Positions 1 to 7,769 of a stretch of DNA of 64,000 nt are shown piece after piece. The position numbers and the translations under genes are program-made. Location: the NCBI GenBank assembly GCA_963839615.1, contig CAWIVY010000003.1, positions 120,196 through 184,195 of the forward strand, given 5' to 3'. The notes under the pieces were generated by a model, which had not been told where the DNA came from, searched no databases, and worked only from the letters and a program-made list of their open reading frames with translations. Numbering within the stretch: position 1 is the first letter of the stretch; each line of letters opens with the position of its first letter. This stretch comes from DASQMT01 sp963839615 (lineage in GTDB: Bacteria; Actinomycetota; Thermoleophilia; Solirubrobacterales; Solirubrobacteraceae).

Positions 1-1
1 C

Positions 2-283
2 GACGTCCGCTACGCGAACCAGGGCAACGGCAAGGCGTCGCGCGACAACAGCGTCGCGATGGAGGACTCGGACGGGAACTCGATCCCGACGACGCTGGTG
101 TTCGACTATCGCGGCAAGCCCTACGACAAGTGCGCGAACGTCAGGGGCGCGCTCGCGCCCGGACAGAGCTACGAGGACTGCACGCTCTTCCTGGTCCCCG
201 AGGACCGGGACGTGGGCGACATCCTCTTCACGAGCCAGAGCGCCGACGCCGAGATCAAGTTCACGCGCTGGGAGCCCGAGTGA
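2..283 (+). CDS. C-terminal part of an unrecognised secreted-type protein (cut by window edge)
   Basis: An open frame enters from the left edge (first full codon at base 2) and stops at the TGA at 281-283, giving 93 residues. It contains alternating hydrophobic stretches, two cysteines (in DKCANVRG and YEDCTLF) and a charged C-terminal segment ending FTRWEPE. The pattern of a beta-rich domain with late paired cysteines recalls DUF4352/telokin-like extracellular domains, but this is a weak resemblance and I do not assign a function. The start and any signal peptide lie outside the window. Its stop overlaps the GTG start of the next gene (GTGA), so the two are probably co-transcribed. Confidence 0.6.
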   Translation, partial: DVRYANQGNGKASRDNSVAMEDSDGNSIPTTLVFDYRGKPYDKCANVRGALAPGQSYEDCTLFLVPEDRDVGDILFTSQSADAEIKFTRWEPE

Positions 284-795
284 CGCCGGCGCCGGTGCTG
301 CACGGGTCGCGCGTGCGCATCGAGCCGATCGACGCCGAACGTGCCCGCGCGCTGCTGGCCGGACGCCCCGGGCCGGAGCTCGGATGGGAGGACGGCTTCC
401 CGCCGCCGCCGCTGCTCGCGAGCCTGCAACGCGTGATCGACGACCCGGACGGGCCGGTCGGCTTCGGCCCGTTCTACGCCTACGTGATCATCCGCAACGC
501 CGACGGGCTCGCCGTCGGCGACGCGGGCTTCTTCGGCCCGCCGGGCGCCGGCGGCGAGGTCGAGATCGGGTATGCGCTCGTGCCGCGCGCTCGCGGCTCC
601 GGCCTCGCCGCCGAAGCGGTCGCGCTACTCGCCGAGTGGGCGCTCGCGCAACCGGGCGTGCGCGCGCTGTCGGCGCGCGTGACGCCCGGCAACGCCGCGT
701 CGGTGCGGCTGCTGGACCGGCTCGGGTTCAGCGCCGACGGGCAGTCGGGCGAGCACCTGCGCTACGTGCTGCGCGGCGCCGGTTCCGCCGGATAG
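280..795 (+). CDS. GNAT family N-acetyltransferase
   Basis: 171-residue protein of the acetyl-CoA-dependent GNAT fold, RimJ/RimL-like. The early part carries the RIEPIDAERARALL segment typical of family members modifying protein or small-molecule amines. The core strand and CoA pyrophosphate loop are seen at VEIGYALVPRARGSGLAAEA, and the C-terminal signature NAASVRLLDRLGF follows. The start is taken as GTG at 280, which overlaps the TGA of the upstream gene (GTGA), a common translational-coupling layout; an upstream extension in the same frame would run antiparallel to no known domain. The substrate cannot be read from sequence. Cytoplasmic. It is followed convergently by the aquaporin gene only 6 nt away. 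Confidence 0.85.
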   Translation: MTPAPVLHGSRVRIEPIDAERARALLAGRPGPELGWEDGFPPPPLLASLQRVIDDPDGPVGFGPFYAYVIIRNADGLAVGDAGFFGPPGAGGEVEIGYALVPRARGSGLAAEAVALLAEWALAQPGVRALSARVTPGNAASVRLLDRLGFSADGQSGEHLRYVLRGAGSAG

Positions 796-801
796 GCGGC
801 C

Positions 802-1593
802 TCAGGACTCCGCGCTGCCGCCGCGGGCGGCGCGGCGCGCAGCGGAGCGCGCCGACGCATCTTCCGCCCCCTCGGCGGCGACGGCGGACTGCTCCGGCTC
901 GACCGGCGCCGCGCCGGTGAACAGGAACGTGTGCACGAAGCTCGCGAGGACGGCGCCGATCAGCGGCGCGAGGATGAACAGCCACAGGTTCGCGAGCGCC
1001 CAGTCGCCGACGAAGATCGCGGGCCCGATGCTCCTCGCGGGGTTGACCGACGTGTTGGTCACCGGGATGCCGACGAGGTGGATGAGCGTCAGCACGAGCC
1101 CGATCGGGATGCCGGCAAACGCGGCGTTCGCGATCCGGTCGGTCGCCGCGAGCACCGTGAACACGAGGAAGAAGGTCAGGACGATCTCGACGATCAGCGC
1201 TGCGCCGACCGGGAAGCCGCCCGGCGAGTGGTCACCGTACCCGTTCGCGCCGAAGCCCTCCTCGGTGAGGTCGTAGCCGCCCGCGCGCGCCTTGATGACG
1301 ATGAACAGCAGCAGCGCCGCCACGATCGCGCCGAGCACCTGCGCGATCCAGTAGCGGATCGCCTCGTCGAGCTGCATCCGCCTCGAGAGCACCAGGCCCG
1401 CTGTCACGGCCGGGTTGATGTGGCAGCCCGAGATCGGGCCGATCGCGTAGGCCATCGCAAGCAGCGAGAGCCCGAAGGCGAACGCCACGCCGAGGGCGCC
1501 GATCGCCTCGCCGGCGATCACCGCCGAGCCCACACCGCCGAAAACCAGTACGAAAGTGCCGACGAACTCGGCAGCAGCACGTCGATTGGCCAT
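802..1593 (-). CDS. aqpZ: Aquaporin (AqpZ-like water channel)
   Basis: 263-residue integral membrane channel of the MIP family with six hydrophobic helices. Both half-helix signatures are intact: HINPAVTAG (Asn60-Pro-Ala) and TSVNPARS (Asn184-Pro-Ala). The selectivity filter resembles water-specific AqpZ: His in IHLVGIPVTN, Thr before the second NPA, and Arg187 right after it. The start is the ATG at 1591-1593, where the MANRR N-terminus runs straight into the first helix; the frame stays open further upstream but that extension is arginine/serine-rich and not MIP-like. The C-terminal 40 residues form an Ala/Glu/Arg-rich cytoplasmic tail. Likely role: passive water flux across the cytoplasmic membrane during osmotic change. 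Glycerol transport is less likely given the filter. Confidence 0.92.
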   Translation of the reverse strand: MANRRAAAEFVGTFVLVFGGVGSAVIAGEAIGALGVAFAFGLSLLAMAYAIGPISGCHINPAVTAGLVLSRRMQLDEAIRYWIAQVLGAIVAALLLFIVIKARAGGYDLTEEGFGANGYGDHSPGGFPVGAALIVEIVLTFFLVFTVLAATDRIANAAFAGIPIGLVLTLIHLVGIPVTNTSVNPARSIGPAIFVGDWALANLWLFILAPLIGAVLASFVHTFLFTGAAPVEPEQSAVAAEGAEDASARSAARRAARGGSAES

Positions 1594-1639
1594 GTCTGTG
1601 AGTTCGCGCCCGGCGGGCGGAAACCTGCAACTCGCGTCG

Positions 1640-3358
1640 CTACGCCCCGACGCGCTGGTGGTACGGCCCGGTCTGCGGCGACTCGACCGTGCTCGCCGGC
1701 GCGAGACGGGCGCGCTGGCCGCGCACTCGCATCTCCTCGGGCGAGACGTACTTGAGGTCGGCCGGTATCGCCTGAAGGCCGAAGTCGTGGTGCTCGAAGT
1801 CGACGAGCGAGGGGCGGCCGATGCCGAAGACGGTCCGGGCGCCCCGCTCCCGGTACTCCCCACCCGGACCGCCGCCTGCGGGCGTGAGCGTCTGCTGGTC
1901 GTTCATGTCGCGGACGTGGACGGCGGTCGAGCTCGGCGCGTTCGTCGTCGTCGAGCGGAGGTCTCCGCCGGCCGTCCGCTGCGCCTCGCCCGCGGCGTCC
2001 GGGCGGATTCCCTCGTGGACGTTGCCCTCTATCGTCACGAGCTTGCCCGTCGCCGGATCCCAGGAGTCGACCATCACGATGTGGTTGGCGATCTCCCCGG
2101 CCGGCCGCACGCCGCGGTGGCGGATCAGAGCGACGTCGCCGGGCCGGATGTCGCCCCCGGCGATCGCGCCGCCCTCGATCCACGTGCGCGCCAGCCCGCG
2201 CTGCTCGTGGTACTCCCTGACGCCCCACCATTCGCCGTCGGCCCAGATCGAGAGCGGGGTCCGCCGGTCGTTGATCGGCCGGCGGCTGTAGGTGAAGTAG
2301 TCGTGGACGTTGTCGGTGTGCGCGAACGCCATGCGCACGTTCTTGTCGAGCGTCGAGCCGCGGAACATGCTCGCCGCCACGAACATGCCGCACCAGTCGT
2401 CGCGCGTGCCGTCCGGGCGCAGCGACTGCCTGGGCGCGAAGCCCGAGTCGGCGAAGATGTCGTCGACCTCGTTGCGCGGGCGGGTCTGATTCTGGATCTG
2501 CGCCGGGGTCGAGGACTGCGCCGCGTCCGCCCGCCAGGTCGCTCGGGCGTCGAGCACGGCGCGCGCCTGCAGCAGGGCGAGCGCCGCCTCTTCACAAGAG
2601 TGCGCCGCCTCCGCGAGTCCCGTGCCGTCGGGATCGACCTTGCCCGCGAGCGCGCGCAGCGCGCTGGACTTCTCGCGCCAGCTGGTCACGTCCTGGAGCG
2701 CTGCCGGCTGCGGGTCGGCGTCGCGGTTCTCGACGCCGACCGAGGAGCGATTCACCTGCTCCATCACGACGCGCACGATCGCCGCGCCGATCTCGCGCGC
2801 GATCGGGATGACGGCCCGGAGCGCGGCGGCGAGCGCCGGCTTGATCTCGGTCTCGGCCCGGCCGTACTCCGCGTCGTGCCCGGAGACGACCAGGCTCTCG
2901 AACACGAGCATGCTCGGGTCGACGATCGGCTCGACGACCGTCAACGTGTCGACCAGCTCGCGCAGCCATTCCAGCGCCGGCGCGATGTCCACGAAGCCGG
3001 CCGCGGGCACCACCGGCGGGCGGCGGGCGGCAAGTGCCTTCAGCCGCGGGCAACCATCCCGGAACCGCCGGAGGTTGTCGGCGATCGGCGGCAGCGGGTC
3101 CTCGGCCTTCCGGCGGGCCAGGAGCGCCGAGGCCACCGAGTGGTTGCCGTGCATGCGTTGCAGCAGCAGGATGCCCGCGGCGTCCTGCGGCAGCGCCGCG
3201 GGAGCCGGCTCGGCCACGGCGGGCTTCGCGGGCTCCTCACGCTCGCTGCGGTCGTGCCGGTGGCGCACCGCGCAATGTTCCTGGGAACGGGACGCGCTCG
3301 CAAGCACTGGGCGCCGCCGGACGGCGCCGTAGCTTCCGCGCACCTGCGCGAGAGCCAA
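1640..3358 (-). CDS. CHAP/amidase-like protein with eCIS-type N-terminal motif
   Basis: 572 residues. Residues 66-72 read LQRMHGN followed by HSV, matching the short LQRxxGN-x-xV motif that heads many proteins encoded with extracellular contractile injection systems (often before DUF4157). The middle (about 80-300) is helical with no family I recognise. The C-terminal half looks like a cysteine peptidase/amidase of the CHAP type: Cys323 in DDWCGMFVAAS, His426 in NHIVMVDSWD, and Asn/Glu in TIEGNVHEG, a Cys-His-polar arrangement suited to cutting peptidoglycan cross-links or amide bonds. No signal peptide or membrane segment is seen, which fits delivery by an injection system or cytoplasmic use. 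No eCIS structural genes are in the window. The start is the first possible codon; a later start before the LQR motif is equally possible. Confidence 0.7.
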   Translation of the reverse strand: MALAQVRGSYGAVRRRPVLASASRSQEHCAVRHRHDRSEREEPAKPAVAEPAPAALPQDAAGILLLQRMHGNHSVASALLARRKAEDPLPPIADNLRRFRDGCPRLKALAARRPPVVPAAGFVDIAPALEWLRELVDTLTVVEPIVDPSMLVFESLVVSGHDAEYGRAETEIKPALAAALRAVIPIAREIGAAIVRVVMEQVNRSSVGVENRDADPQPAALQDVTSWREKSSALRALAGKVDPDGTGLAEAAHSCEEAALALLQARAVLDARATWRADAAQSSTPAQIQNQTRPRNEVDDIFADSGFAPRQSLRPDGTRDDWCGMFVAASMFRGSTLDKNVRMAFAHTDNVHDYFTYSRRPINDRRTPLSIWADGEWWGVREYHEQRGLARTWIEGGAIAGGDIRPGDVALIRHRGVRPAGEIANHIVMVDSWDPATGKLVTIEGNVHEGIRPDAAGEAQRTAGGDLRSTTTNAPSSTAVHVRDMNDQQTLTPAGGGPGGEYRERGARTVFGIGRPSLVDFEHHDFGLQAIPADLKYVSPEEMRVRGQRARLAPASTVESPQTGPYHQRVGA

Positions 3359-3380
3359 GGGGCCGTCCGAGCCGACCTGC

Positions 3381-4025
3381 TTACCTCACGAAAGGCTTGA
3401 CCGCCGCGAGCACCTCGTCGGTCGACAGCGTCTTGTCGAACGCGTCCGGCGCAGGTGCTGTGCCGCGCGCAAGCCGGATGAGGCTCGCGTGCCGCGCCTC
3501 GACCTGAACGATCGAGCCCGCAGCGCCGAGCACCTCGGCACTCTTGATCGCCGGTCCGGCACCGTTGTAGGCGCTCACTCCCGTGTCCTCCAACGTCTGC
3601 GCGAGCTTGAGGAAGGACTTCTCCGTTGCGAACGCGCCGCCGAAGTCCACTCCGGGAGCCTTGACGGCCTTGCCACCGGCTCCCTTGATCGCCGCCTTGA
3701 GGGCGTCGACATGCTCGTTCTCGTTGTCGCGGATCTCGGTCGCGAGCTTCCTGACGTCACCGCTCAACCGCTGCGTGTCCCTGAGCGCCTGGGTGTAGAA
3801 GGCAGACTCCAGGTACTCGAGCGTGAGCGCGAAGTTCAGGATCTCGACGTCGCCCCCACCGCTTTGCGCGAGCGAGCCCGCGATGTAGGGGGAGACGGCG
3901 CCGGCGCCGTAGACCGCACCCGCGGCCAGGGCACTGCGCACGAGAAATGCCGAGCGGCTCATCCCGTTGATCTCGATCGCGGCCAGCTCAGGGGCGACGA
4001 GGGATTCGTTGTTCATTTCAGGCAT
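3381..4025 (-). CDS. Ferritin-like domain protein with Tat-like leader
   Basis: 214 residues of the ferritin-like (PF13668-type) exported family. The N-terminus has MSRSAFLVRSALAAG, a single-arginine Tat-like/hydrophobic leader running to about residue 52. A four-helix bundle follows with metal-ligand-type residues: Glu in ALTLEYLESAFY, the ExxxEH pattern in RDNENEHVDAL, Glu in QTLEDTG, and ExxH in VQVEARHASL. These positions correspond to the di-iron ligands of the ferritin-like superfamily, although enzyme activity for these exported members is not established. It lies 6 nt downstream of a longer paralogue on the same strand (about 35-40 percent similar by eye), so the two form an operon next to tatA-tatC. 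Likely an extracytoplasmic iron- or oxidant-handling protein. Confidence 0.85.
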   Translation of the reverse strand: MPEMNNESLVAPELAAIEINGMSRSAFLVRSALAAGAVYGAGAVSPYIAGSLAQSGGGDVEILNFALTLEYLESAFYTQALRDTQRLSGDVRKLATEIRDNENEHVDALKAAIKGAGGKAVKAPGVDFGGAFATEKSFLKLAQTLEDTGVSAYNGAGPAIKSAEVLGAAGSIVQVEARHASLIRLARGTAPAPDAFDKTLSTDEVLAAVKPFVR

Positions 4026-4031
4026 CTCCGA

Positions 4032-4769
4032 TTAGCTCGCGATGAAGGGCTTGACCTGCTTGAGGACCTCGTCCATCGACATGCCCTTGGCGAACGCCCC
4101 GTTGGGGAGCGAGCCCTCCAGCTTGCCGTCGCCGTGGAAGCTCCGCCCGACGAGCTCGTTGAGCGCGGCGGCGTGCCGGGCTTCGACCGAGTGGATCGCC
4201 AGGGCGGCGGCGAGGATGTCCTTGTTCTTGATCGAGCCGGCGGCGCCGAGGTAAGCGGCCGCGCCGAGGTTCTCCACGGTCGCGGCGGTTTCCAGGACGG
4301 TCTTGAGCCCGCCCGACAGGACCTTCTCGAACTTCGTGGTCGGCTTCCCGGCGGGCTCGCCGCCGAGCTGCTTCGCCGTGGCGATGAGCGCGTCGACATG
4401 CTCCTGCTCGTGCTGGCCGATCGCCTTGGCGAGGTCGGCCAGCTTCATGTCCTTGACCAGGCCACTGTCGATGACCTGGGCGTAGAAGTCGGCTTCCAGG
4501 TACTCGAGCGTCAGGGCGTAATTCACGATCTCCAGGTCGCCGCTCATGTCCGCGGCGCTCGACGGGGTCGACTCTGCCGCGGCGGATGCGCCGCTGCCCG
4601 AGCGCGCTTGCTTGTCATCACTGCCGCAAGCGGCCAACAGCACCGCGAGACCACCGGCCGCGCCGGCTCCGGCCAGCTTCAGAAACCGCTTGCGTGACGC
4701 CGTGTCATCGCGAAGCTCCTCAACCGCGGTCGGCTCCGCCGCGGCCGGCTTTTCGAATTGATCTGCCAT
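4032..4769 (-). CDS. Ferritin-like Tat lipoprotein
   Basis: 245 residues from the ATG at 4767-4769, preceded by GGAGGG at good spacing; an in-frame GTG four codons upstream is less likely because it lies inside the Shine-Dalgarno region. The leader reads SRKRFLKLAG followed by a hydrophobic stretch and LLAACGSDD, that is a Tat-type motif (KR variant) plus a lipobox with Cys at the +1 site, so a Tat-exported lipoprotein is predicted. After a Ser/Ala linker comes the same ferritin-like bundle as its downstream neighbour: ALTLEYLEADFY, GQHEQEHVDAL, and HSVEARHAA carry the conserved Glu/His ligands. Divergent from tatA-tatC across about 250 bp, which links this substrate with its own export machinery. 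Confidence 0.87.
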   Translation of the reverse strand: MADQFEKPAAAEPTAVEELRDDTASRKRFLKLAGAGAAGGLAVLLAACGSDDKQARSGSGASAAAESTPSSAADMSGDLEIVNYALTLEYLEADFYAQVIDSGLVKDMKLADLAKAIGQHEQEHVDALIATAKQLGGEPAGKPTTKFEKVLSGGLKTVLETAATVENLGAAAYLGAAGSIKNKDILAAALAIHSVEARHAAALNELVGRSFHGDGKLEGSLPNGAFAKGMSMDEVLKQVKPFIAS

Positions 4770-5017
4770 CGATCCCTCCACCGGGTACGCCGAGCGGCTG
4801 CCCGGTCACGCACTACTGCGCTGCGGCCGGCACTCGCGGATCACAATTCGAGTGATCACGCGACGGTGATCGTGGACCCGCATGAAGTTGCGAAAAGTGA
4901 TCCGGACGCGCGCGCTGCCCGCATACCCCGGCAGCAGTACGCCCGAGCTGCGCGATGCAGCCATTGTCGACAACTCTTATCGGCCCGTCCCGCGGTGCCG
5001 CAGACCGGAGCATCCAG

Positions 5018-5266
5018 ATGCCCAACATCGGACCCATGGAACTGATCGTCGTCCTCGCAATCGCCCTGATGGTGCTCGGACCCAAGCGGCTCCCCGAGGT
5101 CGGGCGCTCCGTAGGTCGCAGCATCCGCGAGTTCAAGGCATCGATCGGCGGCGATGACGACGACCGCCGGAACGAGGAACTGGTCGCGCAGTCCACCGAG
5201 AAGGCTCATGCGTCCAGCGAGACGGCCGCCGGCGACGTCGTCTCGATGCCCGCCGGTCGGTCGTAA
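5018..5266 (+). CDS. tatA: Twin-arginine translocase subunit TatA/E
   Basis: 82 residues. One N-terminal transmembrane helix (IGPMELIVVLAIALMVLGP) is followed by the hallmark hinge and amphipathic helix beginning PKRLPEVGRSVGRSIREFK, then an acidic tail with GGDDDD. This is the standard architecture of the TatA pore-forming subunit of the Tat pathway, which exports folded proteins. The ATG at 5018 is chosen because GGAG lies 7 nt upstream and the protein then starts MPNIGPMELI as in other family members. tatC follows after 6 nt. The divergent neighbour encodes a Tat-type lipoprotein. No tatB is seen, as is usual in minimal Tat systems. Confidence 0.93.
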   Translation: MPNIGPMELIVVLAIALMVLGPKRLPEVGRSVGRSIREFKASIGGDDDDRRNEELVAQSTEKAHASSETAAGDVVSMPAGRS

Positions 5267-5272
5267 GTCTAG

Positions 5273-6229
5273 ATGGCTGGTGCCGCGGCGCTGATCGCGC
5301 ACGATCAACGGCTCACGCTGGTCGAGCACCTCGACGAGCTGCGCTGGCGAGTGATGATCAGCGTCGCGGCGCTCGTCGTTGCCTTCGGACTGGCGTTGTG
5401 GCAGAACAACGCGCTACTCGACGTCCTCAACCGTCCGCTGACGCATGCTACGGCGGAGGCCGCGCGGAACGCGAGCGGTCCGGTCGGTGCGCAGGCGCGC
5501 TTTCAGGCCGCCCAGCGCCTCGCGCTGGGTGAGAATGCGGCCGCGCTGGGCCGGCTCTCGCGTTCGCGCGCGACGCTGCCCGGCGCCGACCGCCGCGCGT
5601 TGGCCGCGGCAGCCGCAGCCAATGCGGCCGCGCTTCGCGCCGCGCCACGAGACCCGCCGGGGCGCCAGCCGGTCACCCTCGGTCTGGCCGAGCCATTCAC
5701 ACAGACGCTCACGGTGGCGGGTTACTTCGCCCTGCTGTTCGCGCTGCCGATCATCCTGTTTCAGGCTTACGCGTTCCTGTTACCGGCATTCAGCCCTCGT
5801 GATCGCCGTGTCGCGGTGCCCTTGATGGCGATGGTCCCAGTCCTGTTCGTCACCGGGGTGGTGTTTGCCTACCTGCTCGTCCTCCCGGCCGCCGTCGGGT
5901 TCCTCCAGAACTTCAACCACGGGCAGTTCGACGCGCTGATCCAGGCCCGCCCGTATTACGGCTTCACGATCATGACCCTGGCCGCGATGGGACTGCTTTT
6001 CCAGATCCCGGTGGGGATCCTCGCGCTCACCCGGCTAGGCGTGATAACTCCGCGTCAGCTGCGCAAGAACCGCCGCTACGCGATCGTCGTGATCGCGATC
6101 GTCGCCGCGCTGCTCCCCGGAGTCGATCCGGTCACCACCCTGATCGAGATGGTCCCGATGCTGTTCCTCTACGAGCTCGGCATCGTGCTGTCGTCCTGGA
6201 CATCGCGCCTCGGCCGCGCGGGAGCTTGA
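5273..6229 (+). CDS. tatC: Sec-independent translocase TatC with an unusual periplasmic insertion
   Basis: 318 residues, longer than the usual 240-270. The N-terminus has the conserved LVEHLDELRWRV signature that recognises twin-arginine signal peptides, followed by the first membrane helix. The extra length is an Ala/Arg-rich, low-complexity segment at about residues 58-133, in what should be the first periplasmic loop, before the recognisable LAEPFTQTLTVAGYFALLF helix. The rest is typical: FSPRDRRVAVPLM, the FQIPVGILALTRLG helix, RKNRRYAIVVI and a final helix. It acts with TatA at the cytoplasmic membrane and is coupled to tatA by a 6-nt gap. The insertion is either a lineage-specific loop or a local expansion of GCG-type codons; no frameshift is needed to read through it. 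Confidence 0.93.
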   Translation: MAGAAALIAHDQRLTLVEHLDELRWRVMISVAALVVAFGLALWQNNALLDVLNRPLTHATAEAARNASGPVGAQARFQAAQRLALGENAAALGRLSRSRATLPGADRRALAAAAAANAAALRAAPRDPPGRQPVTLGLAEPFTQTLTVAGYFALLFALPIILFQAYAFLLPAFSPRDRRVAVPLMAMVPVLFVTGVVFAYLLVLPAAVGFLQNFNHGQFDALIQARPYYGFTIMTLAAMGLLFQIPVGILALTRLGVITPRQLRKNRRYAIVVIAIVAALLPGVDPVTTLIEMVPMLFLYELGIVLSSWTSRLGRAGA

Positions 6230-6270
6230 TCGCGGTGTTGGGCTCGCGTCGTAGCGCGCCTCCGCCGCGC

Positions 6271-6696
6271 TCAATCCTCGCGCACGATCAGCAGGCTGTT
6301 CGTCGCGTTGTGCGCGAGCTTGCCCGACACGCTGCCGAGCAGGAATCGGCGCAGCCCGGTGTTCCCCCGCGCCCCGACCGCGATCAGCTCGGCGTCGACC
6401 TCGCCGACGACTTCGAGGATCACGTGTGCGGCGTCCCCCTCGCGCGCGTGCTTCTGGACGGTGAATCCGGCCTCCGTGAGCGTGCGCTCGTCGCGCGCGA
6501 GCACATCGGCCGCGACACCGCGCAGGTCGGTGGAGTCCTGGCGCGCGGTCATGCCGATGCGCTCGAGCGCGGTGCGGCCCGGATACGCGCAGACGAGATG
6601 CACGGTGGCGCCGGACCCGGATGCCAGCTCGATGACCTTCTGCACCGCGGCGTGCGCGCCCGACGAACCGTCGGTGCCTACGACGATCGGTTTCAT
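6271..6696 (-). CDS. Universal stress protein (UspA family)
   Basis: 141 residues spanning one complete Usp domain. It begins PIVVGTDGSSGAHAAV, as in ATP-binding members, and ends with the nucleotide-binding signature G-x2-G-x9-G-S/T visible in GARGNTGLRRFLLGSVSGK, so it probably binds ATP. The final strand NSLLIVRED matches the family. ATG start at 6694-6696. Single gene, convergent with tatC and divergent from the formyltransferase gene. Role in the cytoplasm: stress-related signalling; the specific trigger is not readable. Confidence 0.9.
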   Translation of the reverse strand: MKPIVVGTDGSSGAHAAVQKVIELASGSGATVHLVCAYPGRTALERIGMTARQDSTDLRGVAADVLARDERTLTEAGFTVQKHAREGDAAHVILEVVGEVDAELIAVGARGNTGLRRFLLGSVSGKLAHNATNSLLIVRED

Positions 6697-6804
6697 GCAA
6701 CGAGCCTACGCCGTGACGCAACCCGCGGCGTGCGCGGGCGGAGCGTGTTCGAACTGCTATAACGGCGCGCCCCGCGGGACTGGCCATCGAAGGTCGGGGA
6801 GTCG

Positions 6805-7740
6805 ATGCGAATCGTCATCAACGGACAGCAAGCGTTCGGCGCCGCCGTGCTTGCGGCGCTGCTGGAGGGCGGCGAGGACGTCGTGGCGGTCTACTGCGCG
6901 CCCGACAAGCCCGACCGGCCGCCCGACCCGCTGGCCGAGGCGGCCCGCGAGGCCGGCATCCCGGTCCGCCAGCCCGACTCGTTCGAGACGGAGGACGCCG
7001 CGGCCGAGCTCGCCGCGCTGCGCCCGGACCTGATGGTGATGGCGTTCGTCACGCTGTTCGTTCCCGAGCCGGTGTTGAACACGCCGACGCACGGGTCGAT
7101 CCAGTACCACCCGTCGCTGCTCCCCCGCCACCGCGGGCCGAGCGCGGTCAACTGGGCGATCATCCAGGGCGACCCGAAGTCCGGCGTCGCGATCTTCTGG
7201 CCCGACGACGGCCTCGACACCGGCCCGGTGCTGATGCTCAGGGAGGTCGACATCGCGCCGGACGACACGCTCGGCAGCCTGTACTTCGACAAGCTGTTCC
7301 CGCTCGGGGTCGAGGCGATGGTCGAGAGCGTCGACCTCGTGCGCGACGGCCGCGCGCCGAAGCTCGTCCAGGACGAGGCGCGGGCCACGTACGAGAGCTG
7401 GTGCCGCAAGGCCGACGTCGAGGTCGACTGGTCGCGGCCGGCCGCCGACGTCTACAACCTCATCCGCGGCGCGGACCCGCGGCCGGGCGCGTGGACGACG
7501 GTCGGCTCCGAGCAGGTCGAGGTCCTCGACTCCGAGCGTGTCGACGGCGACCCTGGGGCGCCGCCGGGGCAGGTCGTCGCCGTCGACGGCGACGGGCTCG
7601 TGGTGGCCGCCGGCGACGGCGCAGTCGCGATCCGCGTGGTTCGCGCCGGCGGCGACAAGACGGCCGCCGGCGACTACGCGCGCGCCGCGGGCGTCGAGCC
7701 GGGCGCGCGCCTCGGCGGCGGCGAGCGCTCGGCCGGCTAG
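6805..7740 (+). CDS. Formyltransferase-family enzyme (10-formyltetrahydrofolate binding)
   Basis: 311 residues with the two-domain layout of methionyl-tRNA formyltransferase and the N-terminal module of 10-formyl-THF dehydrogenase. The catalytic region reads SIQYHPSLLPRHRGPSAVNW, containing the SLLP loop and Asn/His/Asp-type catalytic environment (DDGLDTGPVL supplies the Asp). The QYHPSLLPRHRG wording is closer to the 10-formyl-THF dehydrogenase hydrolase domain than to housekeeping Fmt (which usually has NVHASLLPRWRG). The C-terminal domain (about 205-311) is OB-like as in Fmt. Likely transfers or hydrolyses the formyl group of 10-formyl-THF; the acceptor is unknown. ATG at 6805 has GGGGAG just upstream. 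No peptide deformylase neighbour, so I do not call it fmt. Confidence 0.8.
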   Translation: MRIVINGQQAFGAAVLAALLEGGEDVVAVYCAPDKPDRPPDPLAEAAREAGIPVRQPDSFETEDAAAELAALRPDLMVMAFVTLFVPEPVLNTPTHGSIQYHPSLLPRHRGPSAVNWAIIQGDPKSGVAIFWPDDGLDTGPVLMLREVDIAPDDTLGSLYFDKLFPLGVEAMVESVDLVRDGRAPKLVQDEARATYESWCRKADVEVDWSRPAADVYNLIRGADPRPGAWTTVGSEQVEVLDSERVDGDPGAPPGQVVAVDGDGLVVAAGDGAVAIRVVRAGGDKTAAGDYARAAGVEPGARLGGGERSAG

Positions 7741-7769
7741 CCGAGTTGCGTTCCGACGCGCCTCGCGCG

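Noticed and set aside
1556..3400. 614-codon open frame opposite the CHAP-like gene
   Set aside because: Composition is that of antisense high-GC coding DNA; no domain and no ribosome site.
4770..5017. Riboswitch or RNA gene between the ferritin-like and tat genes
   Set aside because: No conserved aptamer pattern seen; treated as a divergent promoter region.
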